Shown: positions 1 through 8,329 of the stretch, piece after piece
Position numbering within the stretch: position 1 is the first letter of the stretch
How the letters are laid out: every line of letters starts with the position of its first letter
Source of the DNA: Nocardia goodfellowii
Lineage (GTDB): Bacteria > Actinomycetota > Actinomycetes > Mycobacteriales > Mycobacteriaceae
Reading direction: 5' to 3'
Assembly (NCBI RefSeq): GCF_017875645.1
Contig: NZ_JAGGMR010000001.1
Coordinates: 4,712,001-4,776,000, forward strand
DNA: 64,000 nucleotides
Made by a program: the position numbers and the translations under genes
The notes under the pieces: generated by a model
The model's input: the letters and a program-made list of their open reading frames with translations, nothing else
The model's database searches: none
Told to the model about the DNA's origin: nothing

Positions 1-1
1 A

Positions 2-193
2 TTGGCGTGGGTGCTCGGTGGCGCCCTGGGTGTGCTGCTGCCGACGGTCTATCGAACCGGCTTCACCGTCATCGCGGTCGCCATCGCGATCGCACTCGCG
101 CAGTCAGCGCTCAGCTACCGGGGACACTCGATGGTGCCACGACTGGGCGGTCGCCGTCCGGAGCGACCGCACCGTGACCAGCCATCATTATGA
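2..193 (+). CDS. C-terminal fragment of a membrane protein (5' end outside window)
   Basis: The reading frame is open from the first bases of the window and stops at 191-193. The first 35 or so residues are hydrophobic and contain one or two likely membrane segments rich in Val, Ala and Ile. They are followed by a short basic tail of about 25 residues. The family cannot be recognised from this fragment. The next gene starts 51 bases downstream on the same strand. Confidence 0.5.
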   Translation: MAWVLGGALGVLLPTVYRTGFTVIAVAIAIALAQSALSYRGHSMVPRLGGRRPERPHRDQPSL

Positions 194-244
194 TCACGGA
201 CCACCGAGTCCGTAGCGCACTTCGACAGGGACCGGAGAGCCCAG

Positions 245-1135
245 ATGGCGACACCCAAGCGTGTGAAGCTCGCCCTCGGCAGCGGGGGCGCGCGCGGCTA
301 CGCCCACATCGGCGTGATCGCCGAACTCCAGGACCGCGGGTACGAGATCGTGGGGGTCGCGGGCTCATCGATGGGCGCGTTGGTCGGTGGACTCTTCGCG
401 GCGGGACACCTGGACGAATTCACCCGGTGGGCAACGACTCTCGGTCAATTCGAAGTTGTTCGCCTGCTCGACCCGGCATTCGCCGAACCAGGTGTGATCC
501 GCGCCGTCAAAGTCCTCGACCGGATTCGTGAGTTGCTCGGCTCGGTCCGGATCGAAGACCTGGCGATTCCCTACATCGCCGTGGCCACCGATCTCACCGC
601 CGGTCGATCGATCTGGTTCCAGGACGGCGATCTCGACTCCGCCATCCGCGCCTCCATCGCCATCCCCGGTTTCATCACACCGGTGCTCGCCGACGGCCAC
701 GTCCTGGTGGACGGCGGCGTCCTCGACCCGTTGCCGGTGGTGGCCACCATGGCCCTGGGACCTGCCGACATGGTCATCGGTGTGGATCTCTCCGGTGCGC
801 CCGACCCGGCCTACGACCACACACCGCCGCCGCCGACCCGGTTCGGCCAATGGTGGCGCGCGCCCGCACATCGCCAGGCGCACGCCCCCGCCGAGGTGCA
901 CCCCCTCGCCGGTGTCCGAGCCGTCGATGTAGCGCAACGCGCCATCGACTTGATGCTGGCCGCGCTGACCCGGACGCACTTGGCCGCCCACCCGCCGGAC
1001 CTCGTCATCGAGATTCCGCTGAACATCTGCGGCACAATGGATTTCCATCGTGCCGATTCGATAATCGCCGTCGGCCGCGCCCTGGCCGCCGACGCGCTGG
1101 ACAAGATCGGGGTTACCGGTGACGACGGGATTTGA
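245..1135 (+). CDS. Patatin-like phospholipase family protein (RssA type)
   Basis: Predicted serine lipid acyl hydrolase of 296 residues, about the usual length of bacterial single-domain patatin proteins. Three family motifs are visible. The glycine-rich oxyanion loop (GSGGARG) is at residues 12-18. The nucleophile elbow GSSMG at 40-44 gives Ser42. The D-G-G motif at 156-158 gives the catalytic Asp156. There is no signal peptide, so it is probably cytosolic. The ATG is preceded by a purine-rich GGAGAG. It appears to be a single-gene unit, followed by about 180 non-coding bases. The exact lipid substrate cannot be told from sequence. Confidence 0.88.
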   Translation: MATPKRVKLALGSGGARGYAHIGVIAELQDRGYEIVGVAGSSMGALVGGLFAAGHLDEFTRWATTLGQFEVVRLLDPAFAEPGVIRAVKVLDRIRELLGSVRIEDLAIPYIAVATDLTAGRSIWFQDGDLDSAIRASIAIPGFITPVLADGHVLVDGGVLDPLPVVATMALGPADMVIGVDLSGAPDPAYDHTPPPPTRFGQWWRAPAHRQAHAPAEVHPLAGVRAVDVAQRAIDLMLAALTRTHLAAHPPDLVIEIPLNICGTMDFHRADSIIAVGRALAADALDKIGVTGDDGI

Positions 1136-1312
1136 CGAGCTCGACGGGACGATAACGATCGGCTGGAGAAATTGTTGCTAAATGATTGCGAAACTTCGCT
1201 CAACTGATCATCGCAGCGGTACTTGCTGCCGTTAGATTGCCTATTTCCGCAGGCAGTGCGTCATTCGTCACTGCTGGACAGCCCTCGATTCGGCTGCTTA
1301 GGCTCGGATTCC

Positions 1313-2296
1313 ATGATTGCTGAATCTATGGATGTCCGGGTGGACAGTGAGTTCGCACCACTGCGGAGCGTGGTCGTTTCGCAAAGCGAGTTTCGTGCAC
1401 CGGCCAGTGCCGCGATCCTCGGGCATTCGATGCCGGTGGAGCCCAGTGCGGTGGAAATCCTCGAAGCGGTGTGGGGCAAAGACTTCGGGGAGGTCTATTC
1501 GGAGAAGCAGGCTGCGTGGGAAGCCGAACGTGACGAGCTGGCGGCAGTGCTGACCCGCTACGGTGTCGAAGTGCTGCGACCGCGGTTGTTCGATGACGCG
1601 GAGAAGGCGGCGGCGGGCGAGACCGGATACGCCAACTTCTTCGTGCGCGATCCCTGGTTCACCGTGGGCGAGCACGTGATCGAGGGTGTACTGCAATTTC
1701 CGCACCGCAGGATGGAGGTCCTGCCCAGCCGCCAACTCCTGCTGGATCGGGTGCTGCCGTCGGCTGCTCGCTACGTTTCCCTGCCGCAACCGGAGGCGGC
1801 CCCGCTCGGCCACCCCGGCGCGGGCCCGTTCCTCGAAGGCGGCGACGTCTTGGTGCTGGGCACCGAGGTCTTCGTCGGCTGCTCGGGCATGGCTACCAAC
1901 GAACTCGGATACCGCTGGCTGGCAAAGTATCTGACGCCGTTCGGCTTCACGGTCAGCAAGGTCGAGCTGCCTGCCCACGTGCTGCATCTGGATTGCGCGA
2001 TCAGCCTGATCCGCGACGGCCTGATGATCGCCTGCCCGGCACGTCTCCCGGCTGGATTGCCTGCGGCACTGCGTGATTGGGAACAGATCGAGGTCAGCGA
2101 GGACGAAGCCGCGGCCATGGGCACCAACGGGCTGCCCATCGACTCCCGCACCTACATCACCGACCCCGAATTCGAGCGCGTCGGCAAGGAGCTCGAGGCG
2201 CGCGGGATCACCGTGGAGTACATCGACTTCTCGGTCTCGCGACTGTTCGGCGGCGCGTTCCGCTGCTCCACCCAACCCTTGCTGCGCGCGAACTGA
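1313..2296 (+). CDS. Amidinotransferase / arginine deiminase-fold family protein
   Basis: Guanidine-modifying enzyme of the pentein fold, about 327 residues. This is close to inosamine-phosphate and glycine amidinotransferases and longer than typical DDAH. The signature pieces are in order: an N-terminal segment with a VRDP motif, a LEGGDVL motif, the catalytic His225 in a HVLHLDC context, and the nucleophilic Cys318 in a GGAFRCST context near the C-terminus. The frame is open further upstream to 1223, but that stretch reads like a leader region. ATG 1313, or ATG 1328, fits the family N-terminus better. The donor is probably arginine; the acceptor is unknown. The next gene is an efflux pump 108 bases downstream. 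Confidence 0.75.
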   Translation: MIAESMDVRVDSEFAPLRSVVVSQSEFRAPASAAILGHSMPVEPSAVEILEAVWGKDFGEVYSEKQAAWEAERDELAAVLTRYGVEVLRPRLFDDAEKAAAGETGYANFFVRDPWFTVGEHVIEGVLQFPHRRMEVLPSRQLLLDRVLPSAARYVSLPQPEAAPLGHPGAGPFLEGGDVLVLGTEVFVGCSGMATNELGYRWLAKYLTPFGFTVSKVELPAHVLHLDCAISLIRDGLMIACPARLPAGLPAALRDWEQIEVSEDEAAAMGTNGLPIDSRTYITDPEFERVGKELEARGITVEYIDFSVSRLFGGAFRCSTQPLLRAN

Positions 2297-2404
2297 GGCC
2301 GCCCCGTAGACGCATGATTCCGTCGACCGACGCGACGCGAGCGGTTGCTCGCACCGGTGCCGTGAATGCGGCCGGCGCGGGATCCGCACCAGAAGGACGC
2401 CGAG

Positions 2405-3955
2405 ATGAACCCTGAGCGAATCGAGTCGAAAGCCCGGTGGGGGATGCTCGCGGTGCTGTGCGCGAGTGTCTTCCTGGTCATGATGGATGTGACCATTCTC
2501 AACGTCGCGCTACCCGCGCTGATCAGCGACCTGCGACCAGACCCGTTGACGCAGTTGTGGATTGTCGATATCTACTCGCTGCTGCTGGGTGGACTACTGG
2601 TTCTGTGCGGCGGTCTCGGCGACCGGATCGGGCGCAAGCGTATGTTCCTCGCCGGGTGGGTGGTGTTCGCGCTCGCGTCGGTGCTCGCGGCTACCGCCCC
2701 GGCCGCCTGGCAGCTGATCGCCGGGCGCGCCCTGTGCGCGATCGGTGCGGCGATGCTGATGCCCTCGACGGTGTCGATGATCCGCAATATCTTCACCGAC
2801 GACCGCGAACGGGTGCGGGCAATCGCGGTCTGGTCCGCGGTGACCGGTCTCGGCGCGGCCGCCGGGCCCGTCGTCGGTGGTTTGCTGGTGCAGAACTACG
2901 GCTGGCGCGCGGCCTTCTGGCTCAACGTGCCGTGCGCGATAGTGCTGCTCCTGGTGGCGATTCCGCTGCTGCCGGAATTCCGTTCGCCGAGTCGCGGCTC
3001 GCTGGACTGGGTCGGCGCGGGTCTGTCGGTGGTCGGCATCATGACCCTGGCCTGGGGTATCAAGCACACCGCCGCTGGCGGTCTCACCTTCGGCGATGTC
3101 CTCGTGCTGGCATTCGCGATCGGGCTGCTGGCCTTGTTCGCCCGCCGTCAACTCCGCCTCGACGATCCGCTGCTGGATGTGCGTCTGTTCCGCCGTGGCC
3201 CGTTCACCGCGGCCACCATCGCGATCTTCGTGCCGCAGATCGCATTGGGCGCGATGCTGCTGCTGATCACGTTGTGGCTGCAGTACATTCAGGGCTACAG
3301 TCCCGTTCAGGCTGGTCTGCGGACCTTGCCGGTGGCCTTCGCGGCACTGGTCGGTGCGTTGGTCGCGCCGCGGATCATGGATCGGGCCGGAGTGCGAAAG
3401 ACCATGGGCGCCAGTCTTGTCGCGGTCATCGCCGGGTTCGTGCTGCTGGGTTTCGCGCCGGCGCCCACCACCTATCCGACCATCGCTGTCGTGCAGATCG
3501 CGCTGGGTCTGGGTGCGGGGGTGGTGACCACCATCGCCTCGTCGGTATTGGTGGCCGCGGTGCCCGCCGACCGGGCAGGCCAAGCCGGAGCGGTGTCGGA
3601 AACCAGCTACGACCTCGGGCAAGGTGTCGGCGTCGCGCTGCTCGGCAGCATCCACGGCGCGATATTCGCCGCGCACATGACCGATCTACCTCTCACCGGC
3701 GCGGATCTGGATTCGGCACGTGGCTCGGTCGGAGGTGCGGTCGCGGTCGCGACGCGCGTCGGCGGCCAGACCGGGGAGGCGATCATGGATCAGGCGCGCG
3801 GTGCGTTCGACTCGGCATTGACCACGACCGCGTTCGTCGGAGCGGGCATCACCGTACTGGCGGTGCTACTGGTAGTGCGGCTGACACCGCGCGACTTCAC
3901 GATGTCCACCAGCGGTGCCGAGCACAAGACGCGCAGTGAACTGGTCGACGGGTGA
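2405..3955 (+). CDS. MFS transporter, DHA2 (14-helix) drug efflux family
   Basis: Integral membrane proton antiporter of 516 residues with the many hydrophobic helices expected of 14-TMS QacA/SmvA/EmrB-like exporters. The DHA2 hallmarks are an early LNVALP helix-1 motif, the motif-A loop GDRIGRKR between helices 2 and 3, and a WRAAFWLNVP motif after helix 5. The ATG at 2405 follows an AAGGACG ribosome binding site. An upstream in-frame ATG at 2366 lacks one. It lies 108 bases after the amidinotransferase gene on the same strand, so it could export a guanidino product, but that link is only inferred from position. Confidence 0.87.
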   Translation: MNPERIESKARWGMLAVLCASVFLVMMDVTILNVALPALISDLRPDPLTQLWIVDIYSLLLGGLLVLCGGLGDRIGRKRMFLAGWVVFALASVLAATAPAAWQLIAGRALCAIGAAMLMPSTVSMIRNIFTDDRERVRAIAVWSAVTGLGAAAGPVVGGLLVQNYGWRAAFWLNVPCAIVLLLVAIPLLPEFRSPSRGSLDWVGAGLSVVGIMTLAWGIKHTAAGGLTFGDVLVLAFAIGLLALFARRQLRLDDPLLDVRLFRRGPFTAATIAIFVPQIALGAMLLLITLWLQYIQGYSPVQAGLRTLPVAFAALVGALVAPRIMDRAGVRKTMGASLVAVIAGFVLLGFAPAPTTYPTIAVVQIALGLGAGVVTTIASSVLVAAVPADRAGQAGAVSETSYDLGQGVGVALLGSIHGAIFAAHMTDLPLTGADLDSARGSVGGAVAVATRVGGQTGEAIMDQARGAFDSALTTTAFVGAGITVLAVLLVVRLTPRDFTMSTSGAEHKTRSELVDG

Positions 3956-3962
3956 GACGGCA

Positions 3963-5216
3963 TCATGCTGCCCGCCTGCCCAGGCTGTAGAGCAGTACCC
4001 CACCCGCGGCCCCGGCACCCAAACCCGCACAGATGGCGAAGGTTTGGACGAAGTAGGACACTCCCGACACGTGGAACAGCTCTATCACCAGCCCCTGGTA
4101 CAGGGTGAGGCCGGGCAGCAGCGCACCCGTCAAGCCCACCAATGTCAGTGCCGACACCGGCAATCGGAGCAGTTCGGAACTGGCGGCGGCAGCGAATCCG
4201 AGCGCGATCGCCGCGATCGGCGACGACCACACCGGTGGCATATTCGCGAGGTGGATCAACGTCTGGTTGACCGTCGCCGCCAGCAGTCCGGCCGCCGCCG
4301 CGGCCGGAAAGAGGTTCCAGCCGCCGTGATTGAACACCGCGTTGCCCAGCGCACCGAGAATGGAGAAACACAACACCAGCCAGACCGGCAGCTGAGGCAG
4401 ATCCGGGGAAATCGGATCACCGAGCGGAAACCGTTGGGACAGCGCCACAACCACTGTGCCGCCGATGGCGATTCCGGCCACGGCCAGCAGCGCCGACACC
4501 GCGCGGGCGGTGGCGGTGACATTGTCGGAACTGACACAGTCGATGGCGGTGGTCATCAATTGGGGGAGCGGTACCAGCAGCACCCATACCGTGGCGATGG
4601 CCACCGCGCTGTCGGTGACCGTGATGAGCGCGAGTGCGTGCGCGCCCGCGGCGAGCGCGGCGGCACAGGGTGTCTGGATCGCCAGCGCGTACAACCGCGG
4701 AATACCGGCCGCCGCGAGTCCGCGTCCCAGTATGGAAACCGGCGGCAAGATCACCGCTGCCGCGAACGCCGCGGCGGGCGTCCCGCCGACCTGCAACGCG
4801 ATGCACAGCGCCAGCAGCGCGCCGCCGAGGGTGACGAACCACCACGGCCAAGGTTTCGGTCCCTGATCGGCGTGTTCCAGCAACCGCAAGGCGGTCGCCG
4901 GTTCGGTGCCGTCCACGATGACAGTGCGGGCGAGATCCTTCAATCGTTTCATCCGGTCGCAGTCGAAGCTGTCCAGATTCGCCGCCGCGACCGTCCATCC
5001 TTGCGGGAATCCGTCGTCGCCTCGGCATTCGACCCGCACGACCCGCCCCAGCCCGCTGACTATCACCTCCCGCAGCCCGAACGATCCGGCGCAGGCGGTG
5101 ACCATTTGAGTCATCGGCTCAGTGGCGTACCCGGCCTCGAGCATGGCTGCCCCGAGCCGGGCCAGGAATTCCAGCTCGGTTCCCGCCCGGCGAGCACCCT
5201 GCGGTGTCGCTGTCAC
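3963..5216 (-). CDS. Threonine/serine exporter family protein (ThrE-like)
   Basis: Predicted inner-membrane amino acid exporter of 417 residues. It has a soluble N-terminal domain of about 150 residues (DUF1212-like, with the motif LARLGAAMLEAGY) followed by about ten hydrophobic helices. This is the combined ThrE layout known from Corynebacterium. GTG 5216 is chosen because a GAGGA ribosome binding site sits seven bases upstream. The frame stays open upstream to 5411, but that part is Arg/His-rich and looks non-coding. It ends 7 bases from the stop of the convergent DHA2 pump gene. A small membrane protein gene lies 92 bases upstream in the same direction. Confidence 0.85.
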   Translation of the reverse strand: MTATPQGARRAGTELEFLARLGAAMLEAGYATEPMTQMVTACAGSFGLREVIVSGLGRVVRVECRGDDGFPQGWTVAAANLDSFDCDRMKRLKDLARTVIVDGTEPATALRLLEHADQGPKPWPWWFVTLGGALLALCIALQVGGTPAAAFAAAVILPPVSILGRGLAAAGIPRLYALAIQTPCAAALAAGAHALALITVTDSAVAIATVWVLLVPLPQLMTTAIDCVSSDNVTATARAVSALLAVAGIAIGGTVVVALSQRFPLGDPISPDLPQLPVWLVLCFSILGALGNAVFNHGGWNLFPAAAAAGLLAATVNQTLIHLANMPPVWSSPIAAIALGFAAAASSELLRLPVSALTLVGLTGALLPGLTLYQGLVIELFHVSGVSYFVQTFAICAGLGAGAAGGVLLYSLGRRAA

Positions 5217-5308
5217 GTCTTGATCCTCGGTGACCGGTGGGCAGCTACCGAGCAGCCACGCCGGAACCAGGTCAGGTGGTCCGGCACGGGCGAGATCGTG
5301 TGCTGTGC

Positions 5309-5593
5309 CTAGACGACGGTATTCATGATGGTGCCCGCGCTGGTGGCGACCGCGCCGCCGGCCATGGCGCCGGCGATCATCTTCGGCGACTGCAGGCCGC
5401 CCCCGTTCCACTTCTCCCAGGCGAAGCGGCCGCCGCCGTAGGTGATGGCGGTGATACCGGACAGCTGGACCAGCCAGGTGAAGTAGCGGCCCATCTGCAT
5501 CAGTTTGTCGGCCAGCGGCGGAGCTTCCGGTGCGGGGTTGCCGACGACCTGGGCGACGACGGTGTCTTGTAGCGCGCAGAGGATCAAGCTCAT
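5309..5593 (-). CDS. Small membrane protein of unknown function
   Basis: A 94-residue protein with two likely membrane segments, one near residues 35-60 (after a Pro-rich loop) and a Gly/Ala-rich one near 72-90. The start is set at ATG 5593 because AAGGAG lies seven bases upstream. An ATG two codons earlier is too close to that site. The two-helix, Gly/Ala-rich design recalls small pore or pilin-like (TrbC/VirB2-size) proteins, but no conserved motif supports such a call. It is probably co-transcribed with the ThrE-like exporter gene downstream. Confidence 0.65.
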   Translation of the reverse strand: MSLILCALQDTVVAQVVGNPAPEAPPLADKLMQMGRYFTWLVQLSGITAITYGGGRFAWEKWNGGGLQSPKMIAGAMAGGAVATSAGTIMNTVV

Positions 5594-5865
5594 TGTCATG
5601 CTCCTTTAAGACGCTGCGGTGATGGGCTTGCCGAGGTGAAGAATTCGACGACGCTGCGGATTTTCTTCAGGCGATGCGACAAACAGTCATCGACAGGCTA
5701 AACGCAGCGGTGGCTTCGCGGCCGCCTTTGCGGCTTGAATTCGCCGAATTGCTTGCCCTCATCAGGGCATTCTCCGGGCAGTACAGAACGGGGCGCAGGG
5801 GTTGCCGCCTGTATGCTGCTGAATGATTCCGCGCGCTTGTTTGTTTCGGCTGAAAGGAAGAGGCG

Positions 5866-6465
5866 ATGAGAACGGGAATACTGGTGTGCTGTGTGGTCGC
5901 GGCGGCGATTACCGGATGCGGTAGCGATTCGGATCAGGACTCCGCCACCACGACAAGCATGAGTGTGTCAGGACCCACGACCTCGGCCACCGCGCCGATC
6001 GATTTGGCGCACCACAACTTTCGGGTTAGCTACACCGACGCACTGGATGCCGCTCGCAAGAAATTCGACGGCACGGTGACGAAGGTCGAACTCGAACCGG
6101 AGAGCGTCAACGGCCGCGAGATATATGTGTACAAGGTCGAATTGATGTCGGATTCGCAGAAGTACGCCGCCCAGTTGTCGGCCGACGACGGTGGGTTCGT
6201 CACGGAGAAGACCGATGATCTGGATGCCGACGAGGTCGGTCGCGCGCGAACCGAGGATGCAGTCGACCTGGACGCCGCGGTGCCCCTGAACGAGGCGATG
6301 GACACGGCGACGAAGGCGCGTCCCGGCACCGTCGAGAAATGGAAGATCGAGGGCAAGAACGGTTCGGCGCAGTACGAGTTCGACCTCCGCACTCCGGGAG
6401 ACGCCGATGAAGACTACGAAGTGCAGGTCGACGCGTACTCGGGCCAGTTGAAGACAGCGGGCTAA
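5866..6465 (+). CDS. PepSY-domain lipoprotein
   Basis: Predicted surface lipoprotein of 199 residues. The N-terminus is a lipoprotein signal with a hydrophobic core and lipobox ITGC, placing the lipidated Cys at residue 18. A Ser/Thr-rich linker follows, and then two PepSY-like repeats of the form 'A...A......G.v..vel......Y.v.v'. PepSY domains are often linked to inhibition of extracytoplasmic peptidases, but the partner here is unknown. ATG 5866 has GGAAGAGG upstream. A strong hairpin follows the stop codon. The gene stands alone. Confidence 0.8.
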   Translation: MRTGILVCCVVAAAITGCGSDSDQDSATTTSMSVSGPTTSATAPIDLAHHNFRVSYTDALDAARKKFDGTVTKVELEPESVNGREIYVYKVELMSDSQKYAAQLSADDGGFVTEKTDDLDADEVGRARTEDAVDLDAAVPLNEAMDTATKARPGTVEKWKIEGKNGSAQYEFDLRTPGDADEDYEVQVDAYSGQLKTAG

Positions 6466-6481
6466 GTTCACCGCCCGGCCG

Positions 6482-6504
6482 GCCCGAGCCTCGACGGTTC
6501 GGGC
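6482..6504 (+). terminator. Hairpin after the PepSY gene
   Basis: A 9-base-pair stem (6482-6490 with 6496-6504, one G-U pair) and a 5-base loop begin 16 bases after the stop codon at 6465. There is no T-run, which is common for actinobacterial terminators. Confidence 0.5.
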
Positions 6505-6736
6505 GTCCGGCGACGCCGCGAACCTACCGTGGACGGCGAGATTCCTATTGCTCAGCCGCGCCCTCGCAGCTTGCGGGCTGCGGCCGAGACGTCGAGAGCT
6601 CCCCGCAGCATGCGCTTGGTATCCGTTGGGAGCGTAGGGAATTCGGAGCGCCGAAACCGGAGTCCGGCGCTGCACCGCGCTACCGACGCGATCGGCCCCG
6701 GGGCGAACAGATTCCCTGTGCGGTCCAGGGGAGCGG

Positions 6737-6750
6737 TCTGCTCGAGCAGA
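6737..6750 (-). terminator. Palindrome directly after the lsr2 stop codon
   Basis: TCTGCTCGAGCAGA is a perfect 14-base palindrome abutting the lsr2 stop codon (complement of 6751-6753). It could form a short stem with a TCGA loop. There is no T-run, so terminator function is inferred from position only. Confidence 0.3.
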
Positions 6751-7092
6751 TCACACGTTCTGATGTGCTTTTTCGTAAGCCGCGACCAATTCGGTCGAGA
6801 TGCGCCCACGGCTGGAAACATCATGGCCGTGCTGGCGTGCCCACGCGCGGATTTTCGCGCTCTGTTCCCGGTCGACAGCCGGTCGCGGCGCGCCGGACTT
6901 GCTGCGCGGCGCCCGACCGACCTTGCGAGCGTGTGGCGTCCACTGTTCGAAAACGGCGCGCAGTTGTTTGGCATTGAGTGTCGACAAGTCGATCTCATAG
7001 GCGGCACCGTCCAGAGCGAACGACACAGTCTCATCGGCGCTGGATTCGCCGTCATAGTCATCGACCATTGTCACAACGACTTTGCGGGCCAT
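6751..7092 (-). CDS. lsr2: Lsr2 nucleoid-associated protein
   Basis: Actinobacterial functional analogue of H-NS that bridges AT-rich DNA and silences foreign genes. It has 113 residues, the usual length. The N-terminal dimerisation domain begins MARKVVVTMVDD and contains the DETVSFALDG segment. The C-terminal DNA-binding domain has the WAR..G..VS.RGRI AT-hook-like motif in which RGR inserts into the minor groove. ATG 7092 is chosen for the GAAGGGA upstream and the family N-terminus. The upstream in-frame extension is not Lsr2-like. The gene stands alone with a long upstream region. Genomes of this group often have two lsr2 copies. Confidence 0.95.
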   Translation of the reverse strand: MARKVVVTMVDDYDGESSADETVSFALDGAAYEIDLSTLNAKQLRAVFEQWTPHARKVGRAPRSKSGAPRPAVDREQSAKIRAWARQHGHDVSSRGRISTELVAAYEKAHQNV

Positions 7093-7598
7093 GCGGTGTC
7101 CCTTCGAGGTGTACGAACCTTGGAGAACGAACGGTAGCGCTGCCGGAAGGAGATCGGCAAACCAGGGCGGCGTATACCCGCACGCGATCCGCGTGGCTTG
7201 CCGCAACCGCGGCCATCGCCAGAGAAAACCGACCGTACGGTCATGTCGGCACCACCTCGCCGGCAATACAATCCGATGGCCTGATGAATCGACTCCGGCA
7301 CCTCGGCACCAGGGGTCGGCGCGCCACCGGCCATGGCGTCGGCTTAACCGGCATATTGCCGCTGGCGCATGCGCGAACTAGCCCGGACTCGGTTTCGGTG
7401 CCGACGCACGCTGCCGCCCGGCGGGATACCCGATCGGGATAGGGCGCTCGGTGGTGGAACTGTCCGGCTCGACCGGGGGTTACGAGAAGCGTTGTGTGCC
7501 TCGCGGCTTGGGCCGCGGGGGTTTACGGCGTGCCGCCGCCTAGTACTGACGGAATCGAGCACCGCGGGTGCGCGTAGGCATTCGACAAGGCGGGTCAG
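7093..7598. other. Intergenic region between divergent lsr2 and a small membrane protein gene
   Basis: About 500 bases without a convincing gene. Short open frames on both strands here have Arg-rich compositions typical of shadow frames. The region should hold the lsr2 promoter. No clear repeat or RNA structure was found. Confidence 0.4.
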
Positions 7599-8024
7599 TT
7601 GATAATTCTGCACATACTGTCGCTCATTTCCTCGGAGCCCTTCGACGAGGTGACCGTGCCACTGGGCATCGGTGTTCTGGTGCTCATCGCCGGTATCGCC
7701 GCGTTCGCGATCCGCTACGCCAGGCGTCGCCGACGACATACCGCATTACCGACGGGCGCGGTGCTATCCGCGCATTCGAGGACCGTGACCGAATCGCGAC
7801 GCGCGGCGGGACCCGCTGCCGAGCTGGCATTGCGGACTGCTCCGCGAGTCCAACACATCGCGGCGGACGATTTTCCCCTACTCCGCACCATGGTGATGGG
7901 AAGTACCGCCACCGCCGAACGCCTGATCGCGTTCGAACAGAAGAAGACCCCGATCGCCGATCGAGAAACGTTGATCGCGAATGCGATCGACACGCTGCGC
8001 CGTGACCGGCATCGACACGGTTGA
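7599..8024 (+). CDS. Hypothetical small membrane protein
   Basis: A 141-residue frame starting at TTG 7599, with AAGGCGG ten bases upstream. It has one clear membrane helix at about residues 20-40, followed directly by a run of Arg (stop-transfer), and then a polar cytoplasmic tail of about 95 residues with no recognised motif. The composition is protein-like but no family was recognised. The downstream gene is about 300 bases away. Confidence 0.5.
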   Translation: MIILHILSLISSEPFDEVTVPLGIGVLVLIAGIAAFAIRYARRRRRHTALPTGAVLSAHSRTVTESRRAAGPAAELALRTAPRVQHIAADDFPLLRTMVMGSTATAERLIAFEQKKTPIADRETLIANAIDTLRRDRHRHG

Positions 8025-8329
8025 GTGCACGCATAGGTCCGTGATTCTGCCAACCGAGACATATCGCGGGCATATGGAAAATCTCATACGCTCCGGCAAC
8101 ACGGCGCTGCTTTCACTGAGGGCATGAAACACTCAGCGCGACCTGGGCCGCTCCGGTCCGGACTTGCCGCCCGCACCGCGGCACCGGTCGGCGTCTCGGT
8201 CTTCCAGCCGCTTCCATCTCTGTCCCCGGCGGCGCGACTCCTCGATCTTCCGTATCGCGATGCGAGATCCCGCACCGACGGCACCGTTCTCCCCGGTTAC
8301 CCGCTGTATGCCGACGACTCGAGGCAGCA
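8025..8329. other. Gap before the DoxX-like gene, with a doubtful short frame
   Basis: No confident gene. A 69-codon frame (8124-8333, plus strand) ends in a GTGA overlap with the start of the next gene, which is compatible with coupled translation. However, it has a weak ribosome binding site and no recognisable protein features. Confidence 0.3.
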
